From assembly GCA_015064315.1 (NCBI GenBank), contig SVSL01000004.1, forward strand, positions 1-64,000: DNA of 64,000 bases, in the 5' to 3' direction. Position numbers and translations under genes: made by a program. The notes under the pieces were generated by a model, which was not told where the DNA came from, made no database searches, and saw only the letters and a program-made list of their open reading frames with translations. Below are positions 51,301 to 59,462 of the stretch, in pieces. The stretch comes from Oscillospiraceae bacterium (GTDB lineage: Bacteria; Bacillota; Clostridia; Oscillospirales; CAG-272). How positions within the stretch are numbered: position 1 is the stretch's first letter; each line of letters begins with the position of its first letter.

Positions 51301-51706
51301 CGGGCTTGTCGAAAACATAGGCGGTCTTGCTTCCGCTCTTGGTTTGGAACAGAACCGTGCTAAGGCTCTCCTCCTGGGCATAGAGGCGGTTGACCAAGCC
51401 CTTTTCCTGCGCTCGCGCCATGGGAATGACCTCGGGAATATCCTCGGCATTCACCTCCATGGTGGCAAGCACCTCGGTGCTCAGCTCTCCCAAGCCAAGA
51501 GCCTCCTCGGGGGCTGATTCTCCTAAAATTTCTTCCGCAGAGGACTCCCCTTGGGAGGGAGAAGCGGAAGGTACTTGCGCTGTTTCCGTGATTGCCGTTT
51601 CCGATTCCAGCGCAACGGCTGAAACAGGAATCATGCAAAACAGCATGGCAAGCGCCAGAAGCAAAGACAAGAGTTTAAATGGTGGTGATCGATGTTGTTT
51701 TTTCAT
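48320..51706 (-). CDS. large secreted DNRLRE/lectin-like/metzincin protein
   Basis: An 1128-residue protein. Residues 1-32 are a signal peptide. About 100-330 resemble the processing region of WapA/Rhs-type wall proteins, with PVYVDPTV, and about 340-540 a DNRLRE-like domain (VLVRPMTATWNTTTYGENP). Two ricin-type lectin-like stretches (about 560-690, 765-890; QQWEI and KWNLV) flank an Ig-like domain (about 695-765). The end has HEIGHLYGPDD at 1065, the metzincin zinc motif HExxHxxGxxD as in snapalysin, preceded by a Cys-rich CNCCEDEK. No wall anchor is seen. GC falls sharply from about residue 760 on. The protease activity is inferred from the motif. Confidence 0.8.
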   Translation of the reverse strand: MKKQHRSPPFKLLSLLLALAMLFCMIPVSAVALESETAITETAQVPSASPSQGESSAEEILGESAPEEALGLGELSTEVLATMEVNAEDIPEVIPMARAQEKGLVNRLYAQEESLSTVLFQTKSGSKTAYVFDKPVKYVDANGAVRDKSTAITGILNTTYAYGMLDNNVKVYFPRNITNGVLLSYNDYSITMSPEVSGDFTATYAQEENTVAYAGVFGERTILAYTPTLYGVKEDIILVSYTGKNSFDFIMEQQGLTAVQNDGGWQLVNAADQVVAGLGSVIVKDSAGKTAMGELTLTPLAGGKYRVTVTAPEDFLTAEDTVYPVYVDPTVSVEDREEREYYDEEGYYTDGEIDTIIDVGLYDTASGYDDATDYPYEHYLGQKSGGTGRIIYKFYDFYDDNGEFTNMNSGQIGKVTMYLSTYDEPSQSVLVRPMTATWNTTTYGENPVALLNSNVNLWNAVSGVGMSTFDIEGYSVYTIDLTQIVKGWLDYNQGISSEAYHNPANGFCLSADDDYYSYVMSTEGDTVYYEVEYGYLQGDYYLLSMAHGDVYEFYMPYMEEEGDYLLSSETYANITDLDDAKWTFECCGDDLYYIRLASDPSCVLYAYDNSIYATQFVEGSPYQQWEIIQSGATYYIKNKGEQKYLYYGPRSYYYTYQLSATVYGTTGAKWNLVDADIFVPLEDFKLNAVHIPKGTTKQLSVVSLTEGATHTYRSYFTWTLESGSDFTLTSTGSITAPNADNESAYVTVTHRYTGVEKTIGVFTTKDRRVVKRAQQNRYMDISPNSNDLAALEFGTEPTMLWYFVLNEDGTYCIMNAQNQTFMGVESGNHSDGASVVETTYPVKWTVSYYDIDDGGNDLYKLVSTEDSSLSIGMDNSTDCLKLTSSQYGWNKWILESIVYEAYVSVSYDKAYKDRNFNAVERINDIMAEVRKHYYITFGIWFEISEPEFRYSKADNCDSAGYKKGGTYYENDCNCCEDEKQRHKYASNVLGEVCDRTDENIISISFIGHNLWSIEEMEVTNEEGEKETQDVYGTHLAGLARKAGNSCIVMCSDKSTAGIETFTAIHEIGHLYGPDDHYDTQFNTPKDNCVYGYNSNHGTQISISDLYAMRPYCADCLGVIQTKRGDYNP

Positions 51707-51886
51707 GTTCTTCTTCTCCTTTTCTTTTTTTGTTTTTATAGGGGATTTTTACAACCTCACTATTTAATACAATCGAAAAGGCAAAATCTTACACTTTTTT
51801 GAAAAATTTTTTCAATTTTTTTCAATTTTTTCGATTTTTTTGAAAAAAGCAAGAACAACGATCAAAAAATATTCCTCCGCACCTTT
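51707..51886. other. long AT-rich leader of metzincin gene
   Basis: About 180 bp of leader, 51707-51886, rich in A/T runs (AATTTTTTTCAATTTTTTTC type on the plus strand). Nothing coding and no known riboswitch are seen. Confidence 0.5.
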
Positions 51887-51915
51887 ATGGTATCATATTT
51901 TATTTTTGTTGTCAA
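51887..51915 (-). promoter_or_regulatory. promoter of metzincin-lipoprotein operon
   Basis: TTGACA and TACCAT with a 17-bp spacer, minus strand. Confidence 0.7.
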
Positions 51916-51978
51916 CCCTCCCCCCCATTTTTTCCGTTTTCCACAAAAAGGGAAGAATTTTTTTATACAAGATGTTTC

Positions 51979-52007
51979 TTGCATTTTTTGGCTTCTTATG
52001 ATATAAT
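51979..52007 (+). promoter_or_regulatory. promoter of EEP lipoprotein gene
   Basis: TTGCAT and TATAAT with a 17-bp spacer, 42 bp before the start codon. Confidence 0.88.
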
Positions 52008-52048
52008 AAAAAATGGTGTTTTTCATTTTTCAAAAGGAGGAAAAAATT

Positions 52049-54076
52049 ATGATGAAAAAATTACTTGCTGCGCTCCTTATTTGCGCCACACTGCTCTCCA
52101 TGGCGGTTGCCTGCAAAAAGCAGCCCACCACCGAGCCCGAAGCTTCCACCGAGGCTCCCGTGGAGGAGATAGTGGACACCGACATTTCGATTATTACCGG
52201 CGGCAAGCTGAACGTCCGCGTGATCTACAGCTTTATGGAGGTTGCCAAAAACCCCGCCTTGGAATCCAAGGTCAACGCGATGATCACCACCGTTCAGAAC
52301 AAGACCGGCATTAAGATCAAGGCGCTCAACTGCTCTCAGACCGAGTACGATCCCAACGCCCTTGACATCTACATCGGCTCTACCGGCTACGCCGAAAGTA
52401 TTGAGGCTGCCGAGGGACTTCGCCTGAAGGATTACAAAATCATTCGCAACGGCAACAAGATCGTCCTTGCGGCAGGTAGCCCTGCGGCGCTTGCCACTGC
52501 CGTAAATCTCTTTGTCACCAAGGTCCTCACACCTCAGTTCAAGGACTACAACGGCGAGGTGGTATTTACCGAGGAGCACACCCAGCTTTACAACGCAAAA
52601 TACGATGCCGAAACCGTAATGGTTGGCGACACCGATCTCAAGGACTTTACCATCGTAATTCCCAGAGAATTTAAAATGGCAGAGCAAGAGATCGCCTATA
52701 TGCTCAAGGACGTAATCGCAAACAAGTACGGCTATGCGCTTGAGGTAGAAAATGACGTTAAGACCTACGACCACGAGATCCTGGTCGGTCAGACCAAGCG
52801 TACCACCATCTCGCAGCCCGCGCTGACCGAGTACGTGGTGGAGGTGACCGACAAAAACGTGCAGATCCTTGCGGGATGCACCACCGCCTACGATTATATC
52901 GACAATCTCTTCAGCTCTCAGTTCCTGCCTCAATGCAAGGTGGTAACCACCAAGCTGGATGCCAAGGCGGAATACGAAAAGACCAAGGACAGCATCCTTG
53001 AAACCACCGGTGACATCCGTGTGATCTTCCACAACGTGTACGGAAGCACCGACGACGGTGAAAAATTCACCAACCCCAATCTCCGTTGGAATCTGATCTC
53101 CAATCTCCACACCGAATACAACGCTGACGTCATCTGCTTCCAGGAGTTCAACAATCTTGCCAGAGACGGCTCCAACAGCATCAAGTCGAGACTGGAAAGG
53201 CTGGGCTACGCCGAGGTTCCCCTCAACACCTATTCCCGTAACGTCACCTACGTCAACGGGGACAAGAATCAGGGCATTGCCTCCTATAGCATTACCAAGG
53301 GTGGATCCAATCTTGCAAACACCCCCATCTTCTACAATCCCGAAACGGTTGAGCTGGTAAAGCACGGCGACCACATCTTTACCTCCTCTCTGACCAAGGA
53401 GGAGATCAACGCCCTTTACGCGCTGTACGGTCACAAGCTGGGATCTCGCTACGAAAACCCCACCACCCCCGACAAGGCGTCCCCGACCTATTGGGATTAC
53501 GAGCTCTACAACGACAACATCCGTTACACCGGTCTCTCCAAGGCTGCCGTTTGGGCGATCTTTAAGGATAAGAGCACCGGAAAGCTCTTTGCCGTTGCCT
53601 CCGTGCATTTGGATCATCAGGACACCTGCTACTCCAACGCGCGCAGAGAAAAGCAATCCAAGGAGCTGCTGGACGTGATCAACAACACCATTCTGACCGG
53701 TGAATATGCAAGCGTTCCCATGATCCTCGGCGGTGACGTAAACACCAGCTACGCTCGCGAGGAGGACAAGTATTACAAGCAAGGCAACAAGCCCACGGGC
53801 GCTCTGCAAAACTTTGAAGCCGCAGGCTATGCGGACGTTCAAAAGACCTTCTCCGGCGCAGAGCAGGCAACCACCTGTGTTGGCAACGCAAGCTTTGATA
53901 AAGAAAAGAATTACTTTACCTCCTTCAGCACCACGGTTGGCGAAGCCCATGGCGCCATTGACCACTGTCTCTACAAGGGCTCGATCGCTCCTACCCTGTT
54001 TGACGTTATGAACCACAACTTTGCAAGAAGAACCTCCGACCATATGCCCTTGGTTGTGGATTTCCAATTCAAATAA
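52049..54076 (+). CDS. lipoprotein with GH20-like and EEP domains
   Basis: A 675-residue exported protein with lipobox AVAC (Cys22). Residues about 55-310 hold two copies of a small alpha/beta fold like the N-terminal domain of GH20/GH67 enzymes (ALDIYIGSTGY, HEILVGQTKR). Residues about 335-675 form an endonuclease/exonuclease/phosphatase fold: CFQEF near 363, HLDHQ, GGDVN near 560 and a C-terminal SDHMP near 664. Family members cut nucleic acids, phosphoinositides or sphingomyelin; the substrate is unknown. AGGAGG is upstream. Alone in its operon. Confidence 0.85.
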   Translation: MMKKLLAALLICATLLSMAVACKKQPTTEPEASTEAPVEEIVDTDISIITGGKLNVRVIYSFMEVAKNPALESKVNAMITTVQNKTGIKIKALNCSQTEYDPNALDIYIGSTGYAESIEAAEGLRLKDYKIIRNGNKIVLAAGSPAALATAVNLFVTKVLTPQFKDYNGEVVFTEEHTQLYNAKYDAETVMVGDTDLKDFTIVIPREFKMAEQEIAYMLKDVIANKYGYALEVENDVKTYDHEILVGQTKRTTISQPALTEYVVEVTDKNVQILAGCTTAYDYIDNLFSSQFLPQCKVVTTKLDAKAEYEKTKDSILETTGDIRVIFHNVYGSTDDGEKFTNPNLRWNLISNLHTEYNADVICFQEFNNLARDGSNSIKSRLERLGYAEVPLNTYSRNVTYVNGDKNQGIASYSITKGGSNLANTPIFYNPETVELVKHGDHIFTSSLTKEEINALYALYGHKLGSRYENPTTPDKASPTYWDYELYNDNIRYTGLSKAAVWAIFKDKSTGKLFAVASVHLDHQDTCYSNARREKQSKELLDVINNTILTGEYASVPMILGGDVNTSYAREEDKYYKQGNKPTGALQNFEAAGYADVQKTFSGAEQATTCVGNASFDKEKNYFTSFSTTVGEAHGAIDHCLYKGSIAPTLFDVMNHNFARRTSDHMPLVVDFQFK

Positions 54077-54091
54077 GCAAATATCACTTCA

Positions 54092-54127
54092 CACCGAGTC
54101 CTTCTCATAAGGGCTCGGTGCTTTTTT
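54092..54127 (+). terminator. terminator after EEP lipoprotein
   Basis: CACCGAG / CTCGGTG hairpin then CTTTTTTG. Confidence 0.8.
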
Positions 54128-54219
54128 GTATCACGAAAATCCCGTCATAGTTGCGGGATTCAAAAAAGGCTTTGCCGATGAAGGAAAAACAGATAAGAGA
54201 TCAGCGCAGAATGTGGTTG

Positions 54220-54355
54220 TAGGAAAGGCTCCCTTGTGTAAAGGGAGCTGACGCCGAAGGCGGCTGAGGGATTGTTTTACGATGAAGCTTTTGTTTTTAC
54301 AATCCCTCCGTCTCGCTTACGCGAGCCACCTCCCTTTACACAAGGGAGGCTTGGT
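54220..54355. repeat. pair of inverted REP-like repeats
   Basis: Copy A 54225-54278: CTCCCTTGTGTAAAGGGAG, hairpin CGCC-GAA-GGCG, then GAGGGATTGT. Copy B 54299-54351 is the reverse: ACAATCCCTCCG, hairpin CTCGC-TTA-GCGAG-like, then CTCCCTTTACACAAGGGAGG. About 20 bp separate them. The rest of 54130-54595 holds no gene I can support. Confidence 0.85.
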
Positions 54356-54595
54356 TTTGGTTTCGTCTGAGCGGGATTGTGTAACAAATGCATGGTCGGC
54401 AGACCAATCTTCAGCGCACTTGTTCGTAGCTGATATCGGGTGGGGTTATGCCCGAAAATGAAATACAACCCGTACAGAGGATATTTATTGGTAACACCCT
54501 GTTATTTTTTTGGCAAAGAAATTGACATAATCGACAAAAAGGCACTTTCCTTTTTGTTAATTATAGAAAAAAAGATTTTGGCATACAAAATGTTC

Positions 54596-54624
54596 TTGCA
54601 TTCGGAAGAAAAATGTGGTATGAT
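54596..54624 (+). promoter_or_regulatory. promoter of NhaC-like gene
   Basis: TTGCAT and TATGAT with a 17-bp spacer; a TATAAT follows 6 bp on. Confidence 0.85.
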
Positions 54625-54682
54625 CTTGGTATAATAATTTTGAAAAATTCAAATTATTCCAAAAAAACCTTAGGAGGATCTT

Positions 54683-56434
54683 ATGACAAAAGCAAAAAAG
54701 ATCACACTTTTGATCGCCATCGTCATTATCGTAGGACTTCTGGCTTACGTGGGCATCACCGATGCCTCCAACCAGCTGGTAGCCTGCCCCGACTGCGGCG
54801 AGACCGGACAGGTTGACTGCGGCGATTGCGGAGCAACCGGACTTGTGGACGGCGACGACTGCGAAGCCTGCGAGGGCTACGGATGGATCGACTGTGAAAC
54901 CTGTGTTTCCGGCGAAGACGACGAAACCATCGGCGAGGTTCGCGGCTCTCTTTGGGCGCTCCTGCCTCCCATCATTGCCATTGGCTTGGCACTGATCACC
55001 AAGGAGGTGTTCAGCTCCCTGTTCATTGGTATCCTTTCGGGCGCTCTGCTCTACTCCAACTTCTCCTTTACCGGCTCCCTTGACGCCATTATCAACGACG
55101 GTCTGATCTCGGCTGTTTCGGGAAGCGCAGGCATCTTCATCTTCCTGATCGAGCTTGGCGTTATCGTTGCTCTGATCAACAAGGCGGGCGGCTCTGCGGC
55201 GTTTGGTAGCTGGGCAAAGACCCACATCAAATCCCGCGTGGGCGTTATGCTTGCCACCTTCCTGTTGGGCGTTCTGATCTTTGTGGACGATTACTTCAAC
55301 TGCCTCACCGTAGGCTCGGTAATGCGTCCCGTAACCGATAGCAAGAGGATTTCCCGCGCAAAGCTGGCGTACATCATTGACGCTACTGCGGCGCCCATTT
55401 GTATGATTGCACCCATCTCCAGCTGGGCGGCAGCCGTTTCGGCTTACGCAGAGGAAGGACAGGGCCTGAGACTCTTTATCCGTGCCATTCCCTACAACTT
55501 CTACTCGATCCTCACCCTGGTATTTGTGGTTGCCATTGCCGTTATGGGCTTTGACTACGGCTCCATGAGACTCCACGAGATGAACGCCAAGGAAAAGGGC
55601 GATCTTTACACCTCGGGTGAAAAGAACGAATCCGTAGAGGTAACCCCCTCCTCCAAGGGACGCGTGGTGGATCTGATCATCCCCGTGGTTCTCCTCATTG
55701 TTTCCTGCGTATTCGGTCTGCTTTACGTGGGTGGCTTTATGGAGGGTGAAGGCTTTATTGATGCCTTTGCAAACACCGATGCAACCGTTGGTCTGCCTTG
55801 GGGATGCTTGATCGCCCTGGTGCTCATCATCCTCTACATGATAGCACGCGGTATTATCAGCTTCAAGGAATCCATGGATTGTCTGCCCCAGGGCTTTATC
55901 GCCATGGTGCCCGCAATTCTGATTCTCACCTTTGCAACCGCTCTGAAGAACATGACCTCCCTCCTTGGTGCCAAGTACTTTGTTGGTGACCTGATGGCGG
56001 GTCAGGCAGAGGCGTTGGGTATGTTCCTGCCCGCAATCATCTTCCTGGTTGCTTGCGTGCTGGCATTTGCCACCGGAACCTCTTGGGGTACCTTTGGTAT
56101 TCTCATTCCCATCGTTACCGCCATCTTCCCAGCAGGCTCCGAGCTTTTGATCATTGGTATGTCGGCGTGTCTTGCAGGCGCGGTTTGCGGCGACCACTGC
56201 TCCCCCATTTCGGACACCACCATCATGTCCTCCGCGGGCGGTCAGTGCAACCACCTCAACCACGTTTCCACCCAGATGCCCTACGCCATCACCGTTGCGG
56301 CGATCTCCTTTGTGATGTTCGTGATCGCAGGCTTTGTGCAGAACGTATGGATCTGCCTGCCTCTGGGTATCGTGCTGACCGTTGCAACCCTGTTTGTCAT
56401 CAAGCTGATCGTAAACAAGAAAGCGAAAGCGTAA
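54683..56434 (+). CDS. nhaC: NhaC-type Na+/H+ antiporter with N-terminal zinc-ribbon-like segment
   Basis: A 583-residue membrane protein. Residues 7-25 form the first helix. Residues 35-74 have four CxxC motifs (C35/C38, C46/C49, C60/C63, C71/C74) in a Gly-rich CPDCGETG and CEACEGYG setting like the DnaJ zinc finger. From residue 90 on it is a NhaC-family antiporter of 11-12 helices, with ISSWAAAVSA and GDHCSPISDTT signatures. NhaC-family carriers exchange Na+ for H+, or malate/lactate and tyrosine-type substrates. The cysteine domain is not a standard part of the family. AGGAGG precedes the ATG; a terminator follows. Confidence 0.88.
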   Translation: MTKAKKITLLIAIVIIVGLLAYVGITDASNQLVACPDCGETGQVDCGDCGATGLVDGDDCEACEGYGWIDCETCVSGEDDETIGEVRGSLWALLPPIIAIGLALITKEVFSSLFIGILSGALLYSNFSFTGSLDAIINDGLISAVSGSAGIFIFLIELGVIVALINKAGGSAAFGSWAKTHIKSRVGVMLATFLLGVLIFVDDYFNCLTVGSVMRPVTDSKRISRAKLAYIIDATAAPICMIAPISSWAAAVSAYAEEGQGLRLFIRAIPYNFYSILTLVFVVAIAVMGFDYGSMRLHEMNAKEKGDLYTSGEKNESVEVTPSSKGRVVDLIIPVVLLIVSCVFGLLYVGGFMEGEGFIDAFANTDATVGLPWGCLIALVLIILYMIARGIISFKESMDCLPQGFIAMVPAILILTFATALKNMTSLLGAKYFVGDLMAGQAEALGMFLPAIIFLVACVLAFATGTSWGTFGILIPIVTAIFPAGSELLIIGMSACLAGAVCGDHCSPISDTTIMSSAGGQCNHLNHVSTQMPYAITVAAISFVMFVIAGFVQNVWICLPLGIVLTVATLFVIKLIVNKKAKA

Positions 56435-56450
56435 GATAAACTTAACACAA

Positions 56451-56503
56451 CACGAGTGGCGTGACCGCATTGCGGTCACGCCACTCGTGCCTTGTTTTCT
56501 TTA
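56451..56503 (+). terminator. terminator after NhaC-like gene
   Basis: Perfect hairpin CACGAGTGGCGTGACCGC / GCGGTCACGCCACTCGTG followed by CTTGTTTTCTTT. Confidence 0.88.
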
Positions 56504-56514
56504 AAACTTAACAT

Positions 56515-56625
56515 TCCCCTCTCCGTCACGCTACGCGTGCCACCCCTCCCAACGGGCGAGGCTCAGAATTCACAAGGCTCTCCCTTTGGGAGAGCTCCCG
56601 CGAAGCGGGTGAGAGGGCGTAAACC
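56515..56625. repeat. variant palindromic repeat
   Basis: Diverged member of the CCCTCTCC...GGGAGAG type: CCCTCTCCGTCACGCTACGCGTG, CTCTCCCTTTGGGAGAG and CCCGCGAAGCGGGTGAGAGGG. No gene. Confidence 0.65.
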
Positions 56626-56662
56626 TTTGGATGAAACAACGTACTCGTGTTATTACATTCTT

Positions 56663-57748
56663 TTACGAAAAGATCTTCACAATGCGATGCTCCTCAACGC
56701 CAATCACCGCGGTGTTCTGCGCGGCGGCGCCCTTGAGGATCAATTTGGACTCCGGCTTGGTAAAGGTGAGGCAGTTGACGATATTGCCTGCTCCCTCAAT
56801 GATCACATCGTTGTCCACCACGTTGCCGACAATGGCGTTCTCGTCTCCCTTGATCACCATAGCTTCCGCGGAAGAACGGGTGATCACGTTGTTCATGATC
56901 TGATTTTTCTTTCCCACCAGATACAAGCTGATGGCAGGATTCTTGAACACCGTCTTGTCCGAATTGCTCTTGGCATCCGGCTCGAAATACCAGAAGGTTC
57001 CCGCATCGTCGATCTTATTGTTCATAAACGTGGACATACGGACGCCGTTTAAAAGAACTGCGGCGTTGGGAAAGCCGGTGATGTGGTTTGCGCCGGCGTT
57101 TCTGACGAAATGGGTGTCACAGATCTCCATGGTGCAGATCTTAGCTCCCTCGCTATTGCCAAAGAAGCCGTAGGAGGGCGTATCGCCCACGATGCAACGG
57201 TGAAAACGGGTATAGTAGGACACGCGAGGACCAAAATAAAAGCCTACGTCGCAGCCGTCCACGTTGATCTTGCGGAAGTCACAGGCATCGATCTCGCTGT
57301 TCTCTCCGCAGGAGACCCCCGCCGCCAGACCGCAGCAGGAGATCTTGTTAAAGTCTCCCTGATCCACTCTCTCGCCGCCAAAATAAAGGCCCGCGGATTC
57401 CCAAGGTCTTTCGGGATCAAACAAGCCTCGGGTATCCATGCCGATGATATCACCCTGAATACCGATGTCGCTGATCATGGAGCCCGCAGGCAGACCGCTT
57501 GCGCCAACGGAAAACGCCGCGTGATCCTTTCCCACAAGGCGAAGCTTGGAGCCAAACCGTGTTTCAAACACGCCGTTGGGATCCAGATTGTACGCCCAGA
57601 CCTCGCCCTGCACGCGCAGAGAGGGGGTGTTCATCAAAACGGGATCTGTTACGGGATATTCTCCCACGGGCAGGAAAATCGCGCCGCCTCTCTCCCATTT
57701 CTCCGCCAAAGCCTTTGTCATATCGTTGCCATTTCTGATCGTGTTCAT
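56663..57748 (-). CDS. right-handed beta-helix protein (pectate lyase-like)
   Basis: A 361-residue protein without signal peptide. The N-terminal GGAIFLPVGEYPVTDPVLM is the start of a pectate_lyase_3/beta-helix domain. Repeated strand-turn units follow (SLRVQGEVWAY, NKISCCGLAAGVSCGENSEIDACDF, NQIMNNVITRSSAEAMVIKGDENAIVGNVV). Related proteins are polysaccharide lyases, epimerases and phage tailspikes; no catalytic residues can be assigned, so function is open. GGAGG precedes the ATG. Its regulator may be the divergent ArsR-type gene. Confidence 0.75.
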   Translation of the reverse strand: MNTIRNGNDMTKALAEKWERGGAIFLPVGEYPVTDPVLMNTPSLRVQGEVWAYNLDPNGVFETRFGSKLRLVGKDHAAFSVGASGLPAGSMISDIGIQGDIIGMDTRGLFDPERPWESAGLYFGGERVDQGDFNKISCCGLAAGVSCGENSEIDACDFRKINVDGCDVGFYFGPRVSYYTRFHRCIVGDTPSYGFFGNSEGAKICTMEICDTHFVRNAGANHITGFPNAAVLLNGVRMSTFMNNKIDDAGTFWYFEPDAKSNSDKTVFKNPAISLYLVGKKNQIMNNVITRSSAEAMVIKGDENAIVGNVVDNDVIIEGAGNIVNCLTFTKPESKLILKGAAAQNTAVIGVEEHRIVKIFS

Positions 57749-57790
57749 AGTGCTTCCTCCAATGCCTTCAAGATCAAATTCAGTAAGAAA

Positions 57791-57818
57791 AGTATATCAC
57801 AGAAAAAGAGATTGTCAA
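57791..57818 (-). promoter_or_regulatory. promoter of beta-helix gene
   Basis: TTGACA and TATACT with a 16-bp spacer, minus strand. Confidence 0.75.
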
Positions 57819-57889
57819 TAGATTTTTCCAAATATTCCTTAAAAAACCAAAAAAGAATCCTCTTGTTTTTTAAGATTTTTAAAAAAGTC

Positions 57890-57918
57890 TTGCATTTTGC
57901 AATTTTTCATGATATAAT
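57890..57918 (+). promoter_or_regulatory. promoter of ArsR-type gene
   Basis: TTGCAT and TATAAT with a 17-bp spacer. Confidence 0.88.
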
Positions 57919-57949
57919 GTAGTTATCGTGAACAGAAGGGAGTAAAAAA

Positions 57950-58999
57950 ATGAAAAACATCAAGCTGTTAAAAGAACCCGCTTACGTTATGGACTTGAGT
58001 TACGTCTTCTTTACCCATTTCAACAAGGAATACTGCCAGCGCCATCACGCCCTCAACTCGGACGATGAAGGCTATCAAAAGCATCTGGAGCAGATCTCTG
58101 AGCAGTTTGGCGAGATCCCCTCGGAGCTCTACGTCTTTTTCCACGCGCTGGACAACGGACGCGGATTTTTCACTCAGAATTACGTAAACCGTTACAGTCA
58201 GCATTTTTCCTCGGATTTCAATCTGTCCTTTGTGTTAAAGGAGCTTTCCAATTACCCCAAGGTAATCGAGCGTTTGATCCGCTTCTATTTCCACGATCTG
58301 GAAAAGGCGGAGGCGGCAGAATTGGTAAATGACCGCGATCGCCTGTTTGATCTGGTAAAGAGCTCGGATTACTCGGACACCGAAAAGAGCCGGCTCTACG
58401 AGTTCTTCATGTCTCCCGTTTCCTATATTCAAAAGCTGCAGTATGAGCTGATGCAAAAGGACGTTTTGCTTACGGCTTATTATGAGAAAAATTATACGCT
58501 CATTCTGGACATCTATAACAAGCTCACCCTTGATCTCCTCTCCAAGCAGATCGAGCCTCTGGATGTAAAATTTGATTGGGACAACCGAACCGAGGAGCTG
58601 TATTTGTCCTTTGGTTTGCTCAACAAGTATCTTGTATGTACCTTAATGGATGAGAAGGAGATCTTTTTCCTGCTTGGATATGATTACGTGACTGCTATTA
58701 ACGACGTGGTTCAGAAGCGTGCAGGCTTCAAGCTGGACGAGGTGGGCAGTGCCCTCGCGGAGGAAAGCCGCGTGCAGATTCTGGAGCTGATGCACGAGCG
58801 CGGAGAGATCAACTGCAAGGAGCTGGAAAAGATCTTCAGCTTCTCGGGCTCTACCGCATATCACCACCTCAGCCTGATGGTAAGAAGCGGCGTGGTCAAG
58901 ACCCACAACGTGGGAAAAACCGTTTATTACAGCATCAATCACAGCTGCATTGAAAACCTGATCGATTACCTCAAAAAGTACACCGACAAGAAGAAATAA
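57950..58999 (+). CDS. ArsR-type winged-helix regulator with large N-terminal domain
   Basis: A 349-residue protein. The last about 85 residues form an ArsR winged helix (ESRVQILELMHERGEINCKELEKIF, then STAYHHLSLMVRSGVVKTHNVGKTVYYSI). The N-terminal about 250 residues are helical and not recognised; they could sense a ligand or partner. Standard ArsR proteins are about 100 residues, so this is a long version. Divergent from the beta-helix gene. Confidence 0.8.
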   Translation: MKNIKLLKEPAYVMDLSYVFFTHFNKEYCQRHHALNSDDEGYQKHLEQISEQFGEIPSELYVFFHALDNGRGFFTQNYVNRYSQHFSSDFNLSFVLKELSNYPKVIERLIRFYFHDLEKAEAAELVNDRDRLFDLVKSSDYSDTEKSRLYEFFMSPVSYIQKLQYELMQKDVLLTAYYEKNYTLILDIYNKLTLDLLSKQIEPLDVKFDWDNRTEELYLSFGLLNKYLVCTLMDEKEIFFLLGYDYVTAINDVVQKRAGFKLDEVGSALAEESRVQILELMHERGEINCKELEKIFSFSGSTAYHHLSLMVRSGVVKTHNVGKTVYYSINHSCIENLIDYLKKYTDKKK

Positions 59000-59004
59000 A
59001 ACAA

Positions 59005-59036
59005 AGAACGCCTGCGGCAAAAGCCGCAGGCGTTCT
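59005..59036. repeat. left terminal hairpin of 59 kb repeat element
   Basis: AGAACGCCTGCGGC-AAAA-GCCGCAGGCGTTCT. It follows the ArsR-type gene and may stop its transcription, but lacks a T-run. The same hairpin, exactly inverted, is at 59463-59494. Confidence 0.85.
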
Positions 59037-59462
59037 GAGACGGTAGACAAAAGGTGTCGATTTTTGAAATTGCATAAAGAAAGCAGGGGGCTTCGCAAGC
59101 CTTCCTCCGGGAGGAAGGGGGACCACGCCAGTGGTGGAAGGAGCCCGCGTAGCCAATGGGGTTTTAATCCCAAACGGTGTATTAAAAAATCAAAAATTAC
59201 GTTTTGACAAGAGTCATGTTACCAAGCGACAATGGCGTACTGTGCCTAAATGATATATCAATCCTTTTGTGCGCGCACTCTCCTTCCACCGCTAACGCAA
59301 GAACCCCCAAAACTCGACAAGCTCGTTTCGGGGAACCCCGCCGCGGTCCCCCTCCCTCCCGGAGGGAGGCTAAAGCAACATTTGCTCTAATAACAACAAA
59401 TAGACCAAAACAACGTGCTTTCGTCAATGTTAACAAATCGCGTTGCTTTGGTCTACAGTTTG
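59037..59462. repeat. interior of possible MITE-like element
   Basis: About 425 bp between two inverted hairpins. It holds palindromic pieces related to the CCTCC/GGAGG repeats (59088-59160, 59278-59372), an inverted pair TAGACCAAAACAACG/CGTTGCTTTGGTCTA (59401-59455), and no reading frame that looks like a real gene. Confidence 0.6.

Noticed and set aside
56451..56503. Inverted repeat as recombination site
   Set aside because: A T-rich tail and position right after the NhaC-like gene make an ordinary terminator the simpler reading.
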